A stretch of 64,000 nt of DNA from M3007 sp043764095 (GTDB lineage: Bacteria > Bacteroidota > Bacteroidia > Chitinophagales > Saprospiraceae): contig JAYUKX010000141.1 of assembly GCA_043764095.1 (NCBI GenBank), positions 1 through 64,000 of the forward strand, given 5' to 3'. Positions 8,777-18,627 of the stretch are shown here, piece after piece (positions within the stretch are counted from its first letter, which is position 1; each line of letters opens with the position of its first letter). The notes below the pieces were generated by a model that was not told the origin of the DNA, did not search any database, and saw only the letters and a program-made list of their open reading frames with translations. Made by a program: the position numbers and the translations under genes.

Positions 8777-9997
8777 TTATTGAAACACCCGTACATAATC
8801 AACAATCATATTCTGTGGAAACGGTGTAGTATTGTTCGGGTCTCCTGGGAAAGTACCGCCAACCGCTACATTAAATACAAAGAAAAAGTTTTTGTTGAAT
8901 GGATAAGGCGCGCCGTTTAAAGAAGCAGGTGTAATCGTGTGAAACACTTCATTATCCACCAAAAACTCGATTTTATCGGCTACCCAATTGATCGAAAATA
9001 CGTGAAATTCATCTTGGAAATTAGCCGTTCCACTGAGGTATTTCGGCATTGAAATGTATTGGTGTTGGCTAATATTAGCACCAAAATGCACTGTTCCTAC
9101 CACTCGGTTAGGTAAATCACCAGCCAATTCCATAATATCAATTTCACCGCAGGAAGGCCAAGAAACAGCATCAATATTAGCACCTAACATCCAGAGTGCA
9201 GGCCAAAGCCCTTTTCCTTCTGGTAGTGCTGCGCGAATATCAATACGACCATACTTAAATTGTTTTTTACCTTTGGTAATCAAACGAGATGAAGTATAAT
9301 CCTTTGTGCCAAATTTTTGCTTTTTTGCTGTGATCACCAAATTACCGTCCACAATTGAGGTATTGTCTTCGCGGTAATATTGCTTTTCGTTATTACCCCA
9401 ACCGCAATTGCCAGGACAACCATCGCCCATTTCATATGTCCAATCAGCAGCATTCAGTTCTGTACCATCAAATTCATCTGCCCAAACCAGGTTGTAACCC
9501 GGATAAATCAAGGGAGAAGTATAACCTCCTGCTGGAATAACTAATCCGCTTGTATTGTTGTCATCATCCTCAATAGTGGCCGTAATTAAGTCTTTGCTGA
9601 TCGTTGCATTGATAGAATTAAAGAGTTTAACTTGGAAAGTTTCTTTTGTTTCCCTAATTTCGTCGCCAATAATCTTGATTTCGATTATTTTTTTTGTTTC
9701 CTCGGGTGTGAAAATAATTTGACCGCCGTTTAAGACCACAAAATCGACATCAGCGGTAGCTGATTCTGAAATCGCAGCAAGTTTTACCACCACATTGGTT
9801 TTATTTTCACCAGTTAACGTCAGTTCCAATTGAACGACTTGATCCAAATCACCTTCCTGTATGGTTAGATCAGACATGCTAATCACCGGAAGGTTAAGAT
9901 CGTTTGGAATACCATCATCTTCTTGAACACAGCCAAGAAAGCCGGTGGTGATGAGCGCAAGGCCCAAAACTAGTTTTTTATTTATAATTGTAAGCAT
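8777..9997 (-). CDS. GH16 family beta-glucanase with Calx-beta domain, lipoprotein
   Basis: A 406-residue outer-membrane lipoprotein (GFLGC, Cys23). Residues about 35-146 form a Calx-beta-like domain (IQEGD..., FTPEETKKIIEIKIIGDEIRE, ending ATIEDDD). The GH16 catalytic domain follows (about 168-406): LVWADEFDG at its start, and the catalytic motif GEIDIME with Glu285, Asp287 and Glu290. The family retains configuration while cleaving beta-1,3 or beta-1,4 glucans; resemblance to laminarinases (WPALWMLG, GNNEKQYY) suggests beta-1,3-glucan. It is the last gene of the SusCD operon, 38 bases after the second GH16 gene. Confidence 0.92.
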   Translation of the reverse strand: MLTIINKKLVLGLALITTGFLGCVQEDDGIPNDLNLPVISMSDLTIQEGDLDQVVQLELTLTGENKTNVVVKLAAISESATADVDFVVLNGGQIIFTPEETKKIIEIKIIGDEIRETKETFQVKLFNSINATISKDLITATIEDDDNNTSGLVIPAGGYTSPLIYPGYNLVWADEFDGTELNAADWTYEMGDGCPGNCGWGNNEKQYYREDNTSIVDGNLVITAKKQKFGTKDYTSSRLITKGKKQFKYGRIDIRAALPEGKGLWPALWMLGANIDAVSWPSCGEIDIMELAGDLPNRVVGTVHFGANISQHQYISMPKYLSGTANFQDEFHVFSINWVADKIEFLVDNEVFHTITPASLNGAPYPFNKNFFFVFNVAVGGTFPGDPNNTTPFPQNMIVDYVRVFQ

Positions 9998-10035
9998 TTC
10001 GATATTTTTTATAGTGTGTGTTAATTTGAATCAAT

Positions 10036-10854
10036 TTATTGGTAAATTCGTACATAGTCCACCTGCATTTCTTGTGGAAAAATCGTATTATCTACGCCCA
10101 TTTTACCGCCCCAATTACCGCCTACTGCTATGTTTAAGATCAAGTGAAAAGAGCGATCAAATGGCCATGCTTCTGAACCTTGGTGCTTATTATTGAAAGT
10201 GAGGTATTTATAGTCGTCATAATAGAAATTTATTTTTTCAGCATCCCATTCAATACCATAGTTATGGAAATCGGTACTTGTTGTTTTGGACATGATGCCC
10301 GCTGTAACTTGTGTACCCTGAATATGGTTGAATAATTTGGTATGTACCGAGCCATAAAGACTATCGGGTAAATAACCAACATGCTCCATAATATCAATTT
10401 CGCCACTTGCAGGCCACCCACCATAAGCCCAATCCGTTGGAAGCATCCAGATTGCAGGCCAAATACCCCTTCCCTTGGGTAATTTGGCGCGAACGTCTAT
10501 TTTTCCGTATTTCCAGTCTCCTTTGCGCTTGGTGACCATCCGTGCAGAAGTATAAGCAAATTTACCTTTGGTTTCCTTACGCGCTTCAATGATGAGGTGT
10601 CCATCTTTTACGCGGGCATTTTCTGAACGATGACCTGAATAAAGTTGTAGTTCATTATTACCCCAGCCGCATACATTTGGGCAGCCATCGCCAATATCGT
10701 AGCCCCATTTGGTGGTGTCGGGGAGTCCAGTATAATTGAACTCATCCGACCAGACCAGTTGCATTTTAGCAGATTTGCTTTTGTTCAGGGCGCAGCCAGC
10801 GGTGAATATACCCAAGCCGAAAAGTATTACTATGTTAAAAATAGATTTATTCAT
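10036..10854 (-). CDS. GH16 family beta-glucanase (laminarinase-like), lipoprotein
   Basis: 272 residues: a lipoprotein signal (FTAGC, Cys21) followed directly by a GH16 domain, without the Calx-beta module of its neighbour. It begins QLVWSDEFNYTG; the catalytic motif is GEIDIME with Glu152, Asp154 and Glu157; WPAIWMLP and GNNELQLYS are typical of laminarinases. With the adjacent GH16 it probably makes the surface or periplasmic endo-cleavage steps on a beta-1,3-glucan. The two paralogues share many motifs and likely arose by duplication followed by domain gain or loss. Confidence 0.92.
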   Translation of the reverse strand: MNKSIFNIVILFGLGIFTAGCALNKSKSAKMQLVWSDEFNYTGLPDTTKWGYDIGDGCPNVCGWGNNELQLYSGHRSENARVKDGHLIIEARKETKGKFAYTSARMVTKRKGDWKYGKIDVRAKLPKGRGIWPAIWMLPTDWAYGGWPASGEIDIMEHVGYLPDSLYGSVHTKLFNHIQGTQVTAGIMSKTTSTDFHNYGIEWDAEKINFYYDDYKYLTFNNKHQGSEAWPFDRSFHLILNIAVGGNWGGKMGVDNTIFPQEMQVDYVRIYQ

Positions 10855-10883
10855 AAAAGGAGCATAAGAAAAGCAGGTTAGTA

Positions 10884-11720
10884 TTATTGTGGTACAAATG
10901 TTAACTCAAACCATCCCTGAGGATTCGGTGTTCCATTTTGCATGCGTTGGCGGCCACGAACCACTAATTCAGTTGCAGTTAGTTTAACAACATCTAGCAA
11001 GTTGTCGCAGTCCCAAACACCCACAAACTGGTCGTCGGCCAACAAAATTTGATCCCTGCCGCTAATGCCTGTTCCTTCCAAATACACAAAATCACTTATG
11101 CCTGGATCATACGCCTCTGCTTGGTATCCATTCCAAGGATTTACTGTGGCAGTATTGTTTTTGTATTGAAAAACTAAATTATCAAAAGTAAAACAAAAGC
11201 CATCATCATACTGTTCGTTTTGTAAGCCATCAATTGGTGACGTGTACCACGAAAAGTCATCGTAAGTTGGGCCTACCTTAACAGCGCCTGGTGCGCGTGT
11301 AAGTGTCCAGCATTTGCCTTGAGGCTCGCAGTCTCCAGTGAGTAAACCAAATTTAGGGTTACAAGCAAGCTTAGCATCTTTTAGGATTTCAATCTTCTTA
11401 CTCGCAGAAGGAGAGCCACTTCCATCTTCTTTTGAGACGTACAAAGTGATATTATAAAACCCTTTTTTGCTGTAAGCAATGGTGTCAATGGCTTTTGTGG
11501 AGTTTTTGGGTGTGCCGCCTGGCAAATCCCATAATCGCTGAAAATTACCGCTTGATAAATCCTTGATTATCATACGGTTGGAGTCTCCAGCCACCATTTC
11601 AACGCTGAATTGAGGTGCGCCTGGAGCATCGGGGAGTTGGTTGTCATCGTCGCGATCTGGTTTACAGCCAGCCAAAACTGCGACAACTAAAGCCATAAGT
11701 AAAAATATTTTTTTCTCCAT
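10884..11720 (-). CDS. PKD-like surface lipoprotein, probable glycan-binding (SusE-position) protein
   Basis: I choose ATG 11720 (278 residues, MEKKIFLLMALVVAVLAGC), which gives a clean lipoprotein signal; an ATG at 11747 would add 9 residues. Residues 20-30 carry an acidic stretch (DRDDDN) right after the lipid cysteine, as in Bacteroidota surface-exported lipoproteins. A PKD-like domain follows (about 38-115: GNFQRLWDLPGGTPKN..., YSKKGFYNITLYV). The C-terminal half (WYTSPIDGLQNEQYDDGFCFTFDN...) is shared with proteins found in SusCD loci. It lies between susD and the GH16 genes, so carbohydrate binding is inferred. Confidence 0.75.
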   Translation of the reverse strand: MEKKIFLLMALVVAVLAGCKPDRDDDNQLPDAPGAPQFSVEMVAGDSNRMIIKDLSSGNFQRLWDLPGGTPKNSTKAIDTIAYSKKGFYNITLYVSKEDGSGSPSASKKIEILKDAKLACNPKFGLLTGDCEPQGKCWTLTRAPGAVKVGPTYDDFSWYTSPIDGLQNEQYDDGFCFTFDNLVFQYKNNTATVNPWNGYQAEAYDPGISDFVYLEGTGISGRDQILLADDQFVGVWDCDNLLDVVKLTATELVVRGRQRMQNGTPNPQGWFELTFVPQ

Positions 11721-11770
11721 TGTTTTATTTTTTAAAGATGAATTCATGGTAATGAATTGTGTCCAAATGC

Positions 11771-13264
11771 TTAATATCCTGGGTTTTGGCGAAGCGCTCC
11801 ATTAGTGGCCAAAATTTGAGATTGTGGTATTGGGAAAATCTCATGTGTACCAGCCTTAAAACCAAGACTACCAAGCACTTGTGGTGCTTTTCCTGTACGT
11901 ACTAGATCAAAAAAGCGGTGTGCCTCCAATCCTAATTCAAGGCGGCGCTCGCGGTAAATCGCTTCTAGCAAATCGTTACCAGTAGCAGAAATATTCGGAA
12001 TGCTTACCCTTGAGCGCACTTTATTAAGTGAAACTTTGGCTCCGGCCTCATCACCTGTATGGTATGCGGCTTCGGCGTGCATCAACAACACATCCGAATA
12101 GCGAATAACGCGGTCGTTGGTTCCGCCATTCGGTGCTGGATCGCCAAATGGTGCATCCTCGCTTTTGCCCGTGAAATACTTCTTAGGATAATAAAGGTGT
12201 GGCAAATCGCCCGTGGCCGCCAGTGTGAATACGCCACGGTCGCCCATCGGATCGCCTACACGGAATACAGTCGATTTTAGACGTGGATCTTCAAAGCCTT
12301 CTTTGAAAAATTCATCTACAAAATTTTGGGTTGGGATATTAAAACCAAAACCAGCAAACTGACCGCGGGCACGTTGGAAAACATTGGTCAAACTACCTTC
12401 GTTGCCATTGTTTTTACCCCAGTTACCGCCAGAGCGATTCATGTACTGGATTTCAAATACTGATTCGGTGTTGTTTTCTCCAAATTGAGTAAAAATATCC
12501 GCATAATTAGACACAAGTTGGTATTCGTTGGAGTTAATAATGGCTTCCGCAGTTGTTTTTGCTTCTGTCCATTTGTTTCTCCATAAATACGTTTTTACCA
12601 ATAAGGCTTGTGCCGCACCCTGCGTAATACGCCCTAAATCATTTTCAGTATAAGCGCTTCGTTTCCAAAGTGTTGCAGATGCTTCGGTAAGGTCTTTTTC
12701 AATAAAATCCCAAATTGCATCAGCCGAGGCACTACTCATATTGTATTCTGATGGCGCTAGTACATGATCTACCAATGGCACACCACCGAACATCGAAACC
12801 AATGTGTAGTAATTCCAAGCACGAATAAATTTTGCCTCGCCTAATATACGGGCTTTCAATGTTTCGTCCATGGTAATACCGGGCACTCTTTCTAGTACTA
12901 CATTAGCACGATAAATGCCTTCGTAGTCGGCTCCCCATTCCGATTCTAACAAATCAGTATTGGTAGGGCCTTTGAATGTCTCTAATTGGAGTAATGAAAA
13001 GGCATCATTGTCGCCCGATCCACCTTTTAGAGCGTCATCCGACATGATATCGCCCCAAAACCAACGGAAATGACCTGCTGGTGAAAGTTGGAATTGCAAG
13101 GGGGCATAAGCTGCATTGACCGAGGCAATTGCATCTGCTTCGGTGCGATAAAAATTTTCTTCCGTAATGCCAACAATAGGCTTTTTTTCTAAAAAATCTT
13201 TTTGGCAAGCCGAAAAAGAAATGCCTACGGAAAGGCTAAATAATAAAAGTGATTTAAACTTCAT
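11771..13264 (-). CDS. SusD/RagB family nutrient-binding outer-membrane lipoprotein
   Basis: 497 residues. The lipoprotein signal ends in SFSAC (Cys19) followed by QKDFLEKKP, the standard SusD N-terminus. Helical TPR-like SusD features follow: EADAIASVNAAYAPLQ, EAKFIRAWNYYTLVSMFGGVPLV, WDFIEKDLTEA, and the C-terminal YRERRLELGLEAHRFFDLVRTG and IPQSQI. It caps the SusC transporter and delivers oligosaccharide to it at the cell surface. The gene follows susC by 48 bases and is in the same operon; the GH16 genes indicate a glucan ligand. Confidence 0.96.
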   Translation of the reverse strand: MKFKSLLLFSLSVGISFSACQKDFLEKKPIVGITEENFYRTEADAIASVNAAYAPLQFQLSPAGHFRWFWGDIMSDDALKGGSGDNDAFSLLQLETFKGPTNTDLLESEWGADYEGIYRANVVLERVPGITMDETLKARILGEAKFIRAWNYYTLVSMFGGVPLVDHVLAPSEYNMSSASADAIWDFIEKDLTEASATLWKRSAYTENDLGRITQGAAQALLVKTYLWRNKWTEAKTTAEAIINSNEYQLVSNYADIFTQFGENNTESVFEIQYMNRSGGNWGKNNGNEGSLTNVFQRARGQFAGFGFNIPTQNFVDEFFKEGFEDPRLKSTVFRVGDPMGDRGVFTLAATGDLPHLYYPKKYFTGKSEDAPFGDPAPNGGTNDRVIRYSDVLLMHAEAAYHTGDEAGAKVSLNKVRSRVSIPNISATGNDLLEAIYRERRLELGLEAHRFFDLVRTGKAPQVLGSLGFKAGTHEIFPIPQSQILATNGALRQNPGY

Positions 13265-13312
13265 GATTGTAGTAGTGTTTGGCCAATGAATAATATGATG
13301 TAATTGATATGG

Positions 13313-16300
13313 TTAAAAAGAGGCACTCACACCGCCCAAGATTGTCCTTGATTGAGGATAAAAACCCCTATCAATACCAATTTCAAGGCTGTTGTCCCGA
13401 TTAATATTACCAATTTCAGGATCTAGGCCGGAATATTTGGTGAAAGTAAGCAGATTTTGTGCAGTTACATAAAATTTCACCTTGTTAAATTTGGCTTTTT
13501 TGAGCCAATTTTGAGGCAAATTATACGCCAATTGTACGGTTTTTAAACGCAAATACGAACCATCTTCCACAAAACGATCTGATACTCGGGCGTTCTGATT
13601 GGGATCGCTCAAACTCACACGAGGTTCTTTGTTTGACGAACCTGGCCCTGTCCAACGATTGAGTGCTGAAGAAGGACGGTTAACATAGGTAAAATCATAA
13701 CGGATCGTGTTAACGTAAATGTCATTACCCTCCGAGCCTTGGAAAAAGATATTCAATTCAAGTCCTTTCCACGAAAAATCAGTATTCATACCGTAAGTGA
13801 AACGTGGTGTAGGATTGCCGATAAAAGTACGGTCATTGGCATCAATTACACCATTTCCATCAATATCTTTAAATCGAATATCCCCAGGTGCCGTTTCGTT
13901 GCTTTGAAATGCAGCTGCTTCTATTTCTGCTTTTGATTGAAAAATTCCATCCGTAACATGGCCATAAAAAGAAGCCAATGAATAACCTACATCTGTTTTA
14001 GAAGCATTAGCATTAGCAGATTGCACATATCCAGAATAAACAGGTTCGCCTCCGCGTCCCAATCCTGTAACCTTACTTTCGATAAATGAAATATTACCAC
14101 CTACATTATACTTAAGCGCATGATCCTTGTTGCGGTAATTGAGCGAAAGTTCAAGACCCTTGTTTTCTGCTGTTGCTACGTTTTGAATTGGAGGTGCTGT
14201 GCCTGCAACTAAAGGAATTGGTGCGGCGTAAAGCATATCCGTTGTCTTTTTTATATAATAATCGGTCGTAAAACCAATTCGGCCATCCAATAGTTCAAAA
14301 TCTGCTCCTATATCTGTTTGAGTACTCGTTTCCCATTTTAAATCTGGATTAGCCGCACTGAGGGCAACTGCACCATTTGTGATATTTTCGTTGGGGCCAA
14401 AGGTATAGTTTTGACCATTATTGATCACCGTAGTAAAGCTATAATCGCCAATGCGGTCGTTACCATTTTGCCCCCAACTTGCGCGCAATTTGAAGAAGTC
14501 AATAGCTTTGATATTCCAAAACGATTCACGGCTGCCTATCCATCCCGCCGAAAAAGAAGGAAAATAACCAAAGCGGTTATTTTTACCAAAGCGAGAAGAG
14601 CCATCCGCCCTAAAAGTGGCAGATGCCAGATATTTTTCGTTTAACTCATAATTCGCTTTACCAAACCAAGAAAACAAACTGGATTCACTGGCATATTGGT
14701 AGGCACTTTGAGAAGCAATTGGATCAATTGTATTGGAAATATAGGCTTCTTTTGGATCATTGGAAGGCAGGTTGGTATTTGCGCCACCACTACCATCATA
14801 TCTGTTGGAAAGCGCCGTTGATCCAGCAATCAATGTAATATTGTGCTTATCATCGTAATTTTTCTGCCAAGTGAATACATTTTCTAATTGTTGATTACGC
14901 CAAGTGTTATTACCTACAAAAACGGTATTAATTAATTGTTTTTCGGGCGCAGGCGCATCGCTAAGCGAAACAATATTACTCAAATCGAAACGAGGACTGA
15001 AGCCCCGCTGTATCGCATAAGTAGCATCAAGGCTATATGCTGACCTAAATTTGAGGTTTTTTCCCAATTTGAGGTCTGCAAAAACACTACCTACTAAGCG
15101 ATTGCTGCGCCAAGTACTATGTGTTTGTTCTATACCATTTACTGGGTTAGCAATGTCGGTACTGGTATAATTGGAATAGGCATAAGTGCCATCTGCCTTA
15201 TAAACTGGCGTTACAGGATCAATATTTAAAGCGCGAATAATCGGCGAATTATATTGAGTATTTTCTGCTAAACCTTGGCGTTCGAGCCATGTAAAACCGA
15301 GATTGTTACCAATGGTTAACCAAGGTTTGATGTCGTGTGAGCCATTGACGCGCACTGTTGCACGCTGAAAGTTGGATTTGTCTCCACCAACAATACCATT
15401 TTGGGTAAAATAGTTACCTGAAACGGTATAAGATGAGTGTTCTGCTCCGCCCGAAAAGGTCAATTGATGGCTCATAATTGGTGCGCTTTGGAAAATCGCT
15501 TCTTGCCAATCAGTTCCTTTACCTAAAGCCTCTGGATTGGCGAACTCTGGCAATGGTGTTTTACCAGCGGCCAAGTACGCTTCATTTTGAAGGGTAGCAT
15601 ATTCTCTTGCATCTAATAAATCAAGAAGTCTATTTGCGCGTTGAATGCCATAATAAGCATCATAACTCACTGATCCTGTTTGATTGCGTTTGCCACCTTT
15701 GGTAGTGATTAATACGACACCATTCGCACCCCTAGAACCATAAATGGCTGATGATGCCGCATCTTTTAGTACATTAATGGTTTCAATATCGTTTGGATTT
15801 AAAAAATCAAGACCATCCACAGGAATACCATCTACGATATACAAAGGATTGCTATTATTGATAGTGCCCACACCACGTACCCTTACTGTCAGTTCGCTGC
15901 CCGGCGAGCCGGATGCTTGTGCTACTTGTACACCAGCGGTGCGGCCTTGTAATGCTTGTTCTACACGTAGAATAGGGCGTTCGGCGATTTCTTTTGCATC
16001 CACAGTAGATACGCTCCCGCTGATATTTGAGCGTTTTTGGCTGCCATAACCAGTTACCACAACCTCGCTCAGTTGTGATTGGCTTTCAGATAATATCACA
16101 TCTAATTTGGTGCGATTACCCACTGTTATTTCTTGGTTCACAAAACCTGTATAGGAAAACACAAGAATTGATGTTTGATCAGGTACTGAAATAGAATAAT
16201 TTCCATCTATATCGGTAATGATACCAATATTAGTACCTTTTAATTGTACTGTGGCTCCGATGGCTGCCTCTGTCCCGCCTTCGAGCAGGATGCGGCCGGA

Positions 16301-16366
16301 AATTTTGATTTGTGCATGTGCCGATAAAGTTGCGGCTAGCAATAGAATGGATATAAATATGCGCAT
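13313..16366 (-). CDS. SusC/RagA family TonB-dependent outer-membrane transporter
   Basis: 1017 residues. After the signal peptide (MRIFISILLLAATLSAHAQ) there is a carboxypeptidase-D-like regulatory domain (ISGRILLEGGTEAAIGATVQLKG), the conserved LSEVVVTGYGSQ, a plug domain with NPLYIVDGIPVD and the SusC-specific DIETINVLKDAASSAIYGSRGANGV, then a 22-strand-type barrel ending PQSRTILGGVSASF. It imports oligosaccharides with TonB energy, paired with the downstream SusD. A hairpin lies just upstream (16396-16434). Confidence 0.97.
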   Translation of the reverse strand: MRIFISILLLAATLSAHAQIKISGRILLEGGTEAAIGATVQLKGTNIGIITDIDGNYSISVPDQTSILVFSYTGFVNQEITVGNRTKLDVILSESQSQLSEVVVTGYGSQKRSNISGSVSTVDAKEIAERPILRVEQALQGRTAGVQVAQASGSPGSELTVRVRGVGTINNSNPLYIVDGIPVDGLDFLNPNDIETINVLKDAASSAIYGSRGANGVVLITTKGGKRNQTGSVSYDAYYGIQRANRLLDLLDAREYATLQNEAYLAAGKTPLPEFANPEALGKGTDWQEAIFQSAPIMSHQLTFSGGAEHSSYTVSGNYFTQNGIVGGDKSNFQRATVRVNGSHDIKPWLTIGNNLGFTWLERQGLAENTQYNSPIIRALNIDPVTPVYKADGTYAYSNYTSTDIANPVNGIEQTHSTWRSNRLVGSVFADLKLGKNLKFRSAYSLDATYAIQRGFSPRFDLSNIVSLSDAPAPEKQLINTVFVGNNTWRNQQLENVFTWQKNYDDKHNITLIAGSTALSNRYDGSGGANTNLPSNDPKEAYISNTIDPIASQSAYQYASESSLFSWFGKANYELNEKYLASATFRADGSSRFGKNNRFGYFPSFSAGWIGSRESFWNIKAIDFFKLRASWGQNGNDRIGDYSFTTVINNGQNYTFGPNENITNGAVALSAANPDLKWETSTQTDIGADFELLDGRIGFTTDYYIKKTTDMLYAAPIPLVAGTAPPIQNVATAENKGLELSLNYRNKDHALKYNVGGNISFIESKVTGLGRGGEPVYSGYVQSANANASKTDVGYSLASFYGHVTDGIFQSKAEIEAAAFQSNETAPGDIRFKDIDGNGVIDANDRTFIGNPTPRFTYGMNTDFSWKGLELNIFFQGSEGNDIYVNTIRYDFTYVNRPSSALNRWTGPGSSNKEPRVSLSDPNQNARVSDRFVEDGSYLRLKTVQLAYNLPQNWLKKAKFNKVKFYVTAQNLLTFTKYSGLDPEIGNINRDNSLEIGIDRGFYPQSRTILGGVSASF

Positions 16367-16395
16367 GGTTTTGCGATTTTTGTGTTTGTTAATGG

Positions 16396-16434
16396 GTTGG
16401 TGCCACCGTTATTGAATTTAACGATGACACCAAC
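16396..16434 (-). promoter_or_regulatory. 16-bp hairpin in the leader between the binding-protein gene and susC
   Basis: On the minus strand GTTGGTGTCATCGTTA pairs with TAACGGTGGCACCAAC around a 7-base loop, 14 Watson-Crick pairs plus two G-U pairs in RNA. It lies 29 bases before the susC start and has no T run, so it is more likely an mRNA stabilising or processing element than a terminator. Function is inferred. Confidence 0.5.
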
Positions 16435-16469
16435 ACTTGCTACAACCTCCATCTAGAGGGAACGGGAGA

Positions 16470-18530
16470 TTACTTTATTAACTTCCTAGTGTAATAACGG
16501 TTACCCATTTTCACAGTAACGAAATAGATACCAGACTGTAAATCAGCAGTTTGCAGTTTGAAATTTTCGTCATTTCCACTTGTATTCCAAAAATGTACAA
16601 CTTGTCCAATAGAATTTGTCATAGTGATTGTTTTATCCGCTGGGGCATTGTACCCAAAAACTAAAACACTTTCACCAGTACCTGCAGGATTACCCAATAG
16701 GTTAAATAATTGCACATCTTCTACGAGTGTGTTTACGCCTGAAACGCACTCAGCGTTGGTAAAGCAAGCACCGAAACAAGTTGCAAGAGTAGTATCTTTT
16801 TGAACTGATGGTAAAAAACGATCGTTGAAATTATTTGGGTTGCCGCATGGTAAACCCGTAAGATCTTCTTTGCAACTGTAGTCGGCGCATGGGCCATTAG
16901 TAAAGGTAAAGAATGAACTGAATCCTTTTTTACGAGGCACAGTCAATTCATAAATACCATCTGCATTACTATCGTCCATTTTATATTTGCCACCTGGTAC
17001 ATCAAAATTACCACCGCCAGCGATCCAAACACCTTCTGGGTTTGGCGTAATACCTTTCGTACCGAGTTTAAATTTAATTTTAACCTCTTCTCCGCATGCG
17101 TAGCAACTATTGAAGCAGAACTTTGGTAAATCTGTGTTGCCACTTACCAATAACAGGCGGTTAACAAATTGACCAGAAGGGTCTTTCTTAGTGCACTCTT
17201 CGGTACCGATAAATGCCTCTTGTGCATTCCAGTTATCAAGGGTTACTTTGTACTCATAAGCACCATTAGGTACGGCAATGTTACCTTCCCAAATACCGTC
17301 AAATTCTGGATCTACTAATGGGTTAGCATCTCCAGACCAGTTATTAAATGATCCGCTTATATATACTTTGTCAAAATTTGGTGCATAACTATTCATATCC
17401 ACCTTGAACTTCACTGTACGGATAGCGGGTGCGCCGCTGCTTTTTACCACAATATCATCAAAATAAGAGATCACGTCCGTACCAGTACCAGGCGTTCCAA
17501 AATCAAAAAATAACACAACCCGTGCATAAGCACCACCTGCAGCCTCAAACGGTGGCTCCAATGATGGCAAACTAGCATCAAAGCAGAGTTCCTCCCATTC
17601 GTTTACTTTTGTATTGGATACTTGTTGTAACCAGTTAGGTTTGCCCGAAGTAGAACCTTCTAATTTAAATCCTACGTTCCCAATGTGATCCATGTGTACC
17701 TTAATGCAAACCTGTCCACCGCTACCAAAATCAACAAGTGTAGTTGGGTTTGGATTAGAGAATGCACCAGCCCATACTTCCGCTACTGCGGGTTCTACAT
17801 ATCTTGTTACTTTGCTACTTGTATTGATACCGGATGAATTTGGGTTATCAATAATCGTAGTTAATGTGCCATCAAGATTACTTCCGAAATATTGAAAAGC
17901 CGTTCCTGTTGCAGCCGTTTCAAAATCAAGAATAGGCGTTACAACAAGAGCATTTGCCTCTGCTTTGATATCGTCAAAATAAGAAACAATATCTGTTCCA
18001 TTACCCGCCGTACCAAAATCGAAGAAAAGGACAATTCTTGCATAGGTATGTCCCGCAGCAGGCATTAAAGGTGCTTCAATGGACGGCAACGTAGCATCAA
18101 AAACCAAAGTTTCCCACTCATTCACTTTTGTATTGGGTACAGTTACCACCCAGTTATCTCCGCCATCAGGAGATCCTTCTAATTTGAGGGATACTGAACC
18201 AATATGATCCATGTGTACTTTGATCGAAATTTTTTTGTTTGCGATCAAGTCAACAGGCGTGGTTGGGTTAGGGTTAGAAAAGAAACCCGACCATACTTCA
18301 GATACTGCAGGTTTGATGTGTTTTGACACCGTGCTGCTTGTGTTAATGCCAGAAGGGTTAGGATTGGCAAGTGTTTGATTCACTGTACCATCTAATGGAC
18401 TGCCAAAATACTGGAAAACAGTACTTGTTGCAGGTGCCTCAAAGTCTAGAATTGTTGTTTGTGCCTGCGCAAATACTACGGCAGACAATAAAAGTAGAAC
18501 AGAGCATAAAAGTTTTTTCATGTGCTTCAT
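16470..18530 (-). CDS. Secreted two-module glycan-binding-like protein with AMPK-type domain and T9SS sorting domain
   Basis: 686 residues with signal peptide (LLLLSAVVFAQAQ). Two tandem jelly-roll-like modules of about 170-175 residues follow (near 26-192 and 200-370); they share ILDFEA, FQYFGSxLDGT, NPNxSGINTSS, and end in YARxVLFFDFGT...SYFDDI, a form typical of carbohydrate-binding modules. A CBM48/AMPK-like domain follows (FDKVYISGSFNNWSGDANP, then GAYEYKVTLDNW). A second similar region comes next (GVWIAGGGNFDVPGGKYKM). The C-terminus is a type A T9SS sorting domain ending GIYFVTVKMGNRYYTRKLIK. It is the first gene of the glucan operon, so a secreted or surface glucan binder is inferred. 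No catalytic motif was seen. Confidence 0.75.
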   Translation of the reverse strand: MKHMKKLLCSVLLLLSAVVFAQAQTTILDFEAPATSTVFQYFGSPLDGTVNQTLANPNPSGINTSSTVSKHIKPAVSEVWSGFFSNPNPTTPVDLIANKKISIKVHMDHIGSVSLKLEGSPDGGDNWVVTVPNTKVNEWETLVFDATLPSIEAPLMPAAGHTYARIVLFFDFGTAGNGTDIVSYFDDIKAEANALVVTPILDFETAATGTAFQYFGSNLDGTLTTIIDNPNSSGINTSSKVTRYVEPAVAEVWAGAFSNPNPTTLVDFGSGGQVCIKVHMDHIGNVGFKLEGSTSGKPNWLQQVSNTKVNEWEELCFDASLPSLEPPFEAAGGAYARVVLFFDFGTPGTGTDVISYFDDIVVKSSGAPAIRTVKFKVDMNSYAPNFDKVYISGSFNNWSGDANPLVDPEFDGIWEGNIAVPNGAYEYKVTLDNWNAQEAFIGTEECTKKDPSGQFVNRLLLVSGNTDLPKFCFNSCYACGEEVKIKFKLGTKGITPNPEGVWIAGGGNFDVPGGKYKMDDSNADGIYELTVPRKKGFSSFFTFTNGPCADYSCKEDLTGLPCGNPNNFNDRFLPSVQKDTTLATCFGACFTNAECVSGVNTLVEDVQLFNLLGNPAGTGESVLVFGYNAPADKTITMTNSIGQVVHFWNTSGNDENFKLQTADLQSGIYFVTVKMGNRYYTRKLIK

Positions 18531-18627
18531 AAATTTCTATTTTAGAATAAAATTTTTAAATTGGTCAAAGTTGACGCACAAAGGTCATTAAATATTCTTT
18601 GATACAATAATTTTGCACCACATCACC

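Noticed and set aside
15744..16049. Antisense open frames inside susC, susD and other large genes
   Set aside because: They mirror codon bias of the sense gene, lack promoters and have no recognisable domains.
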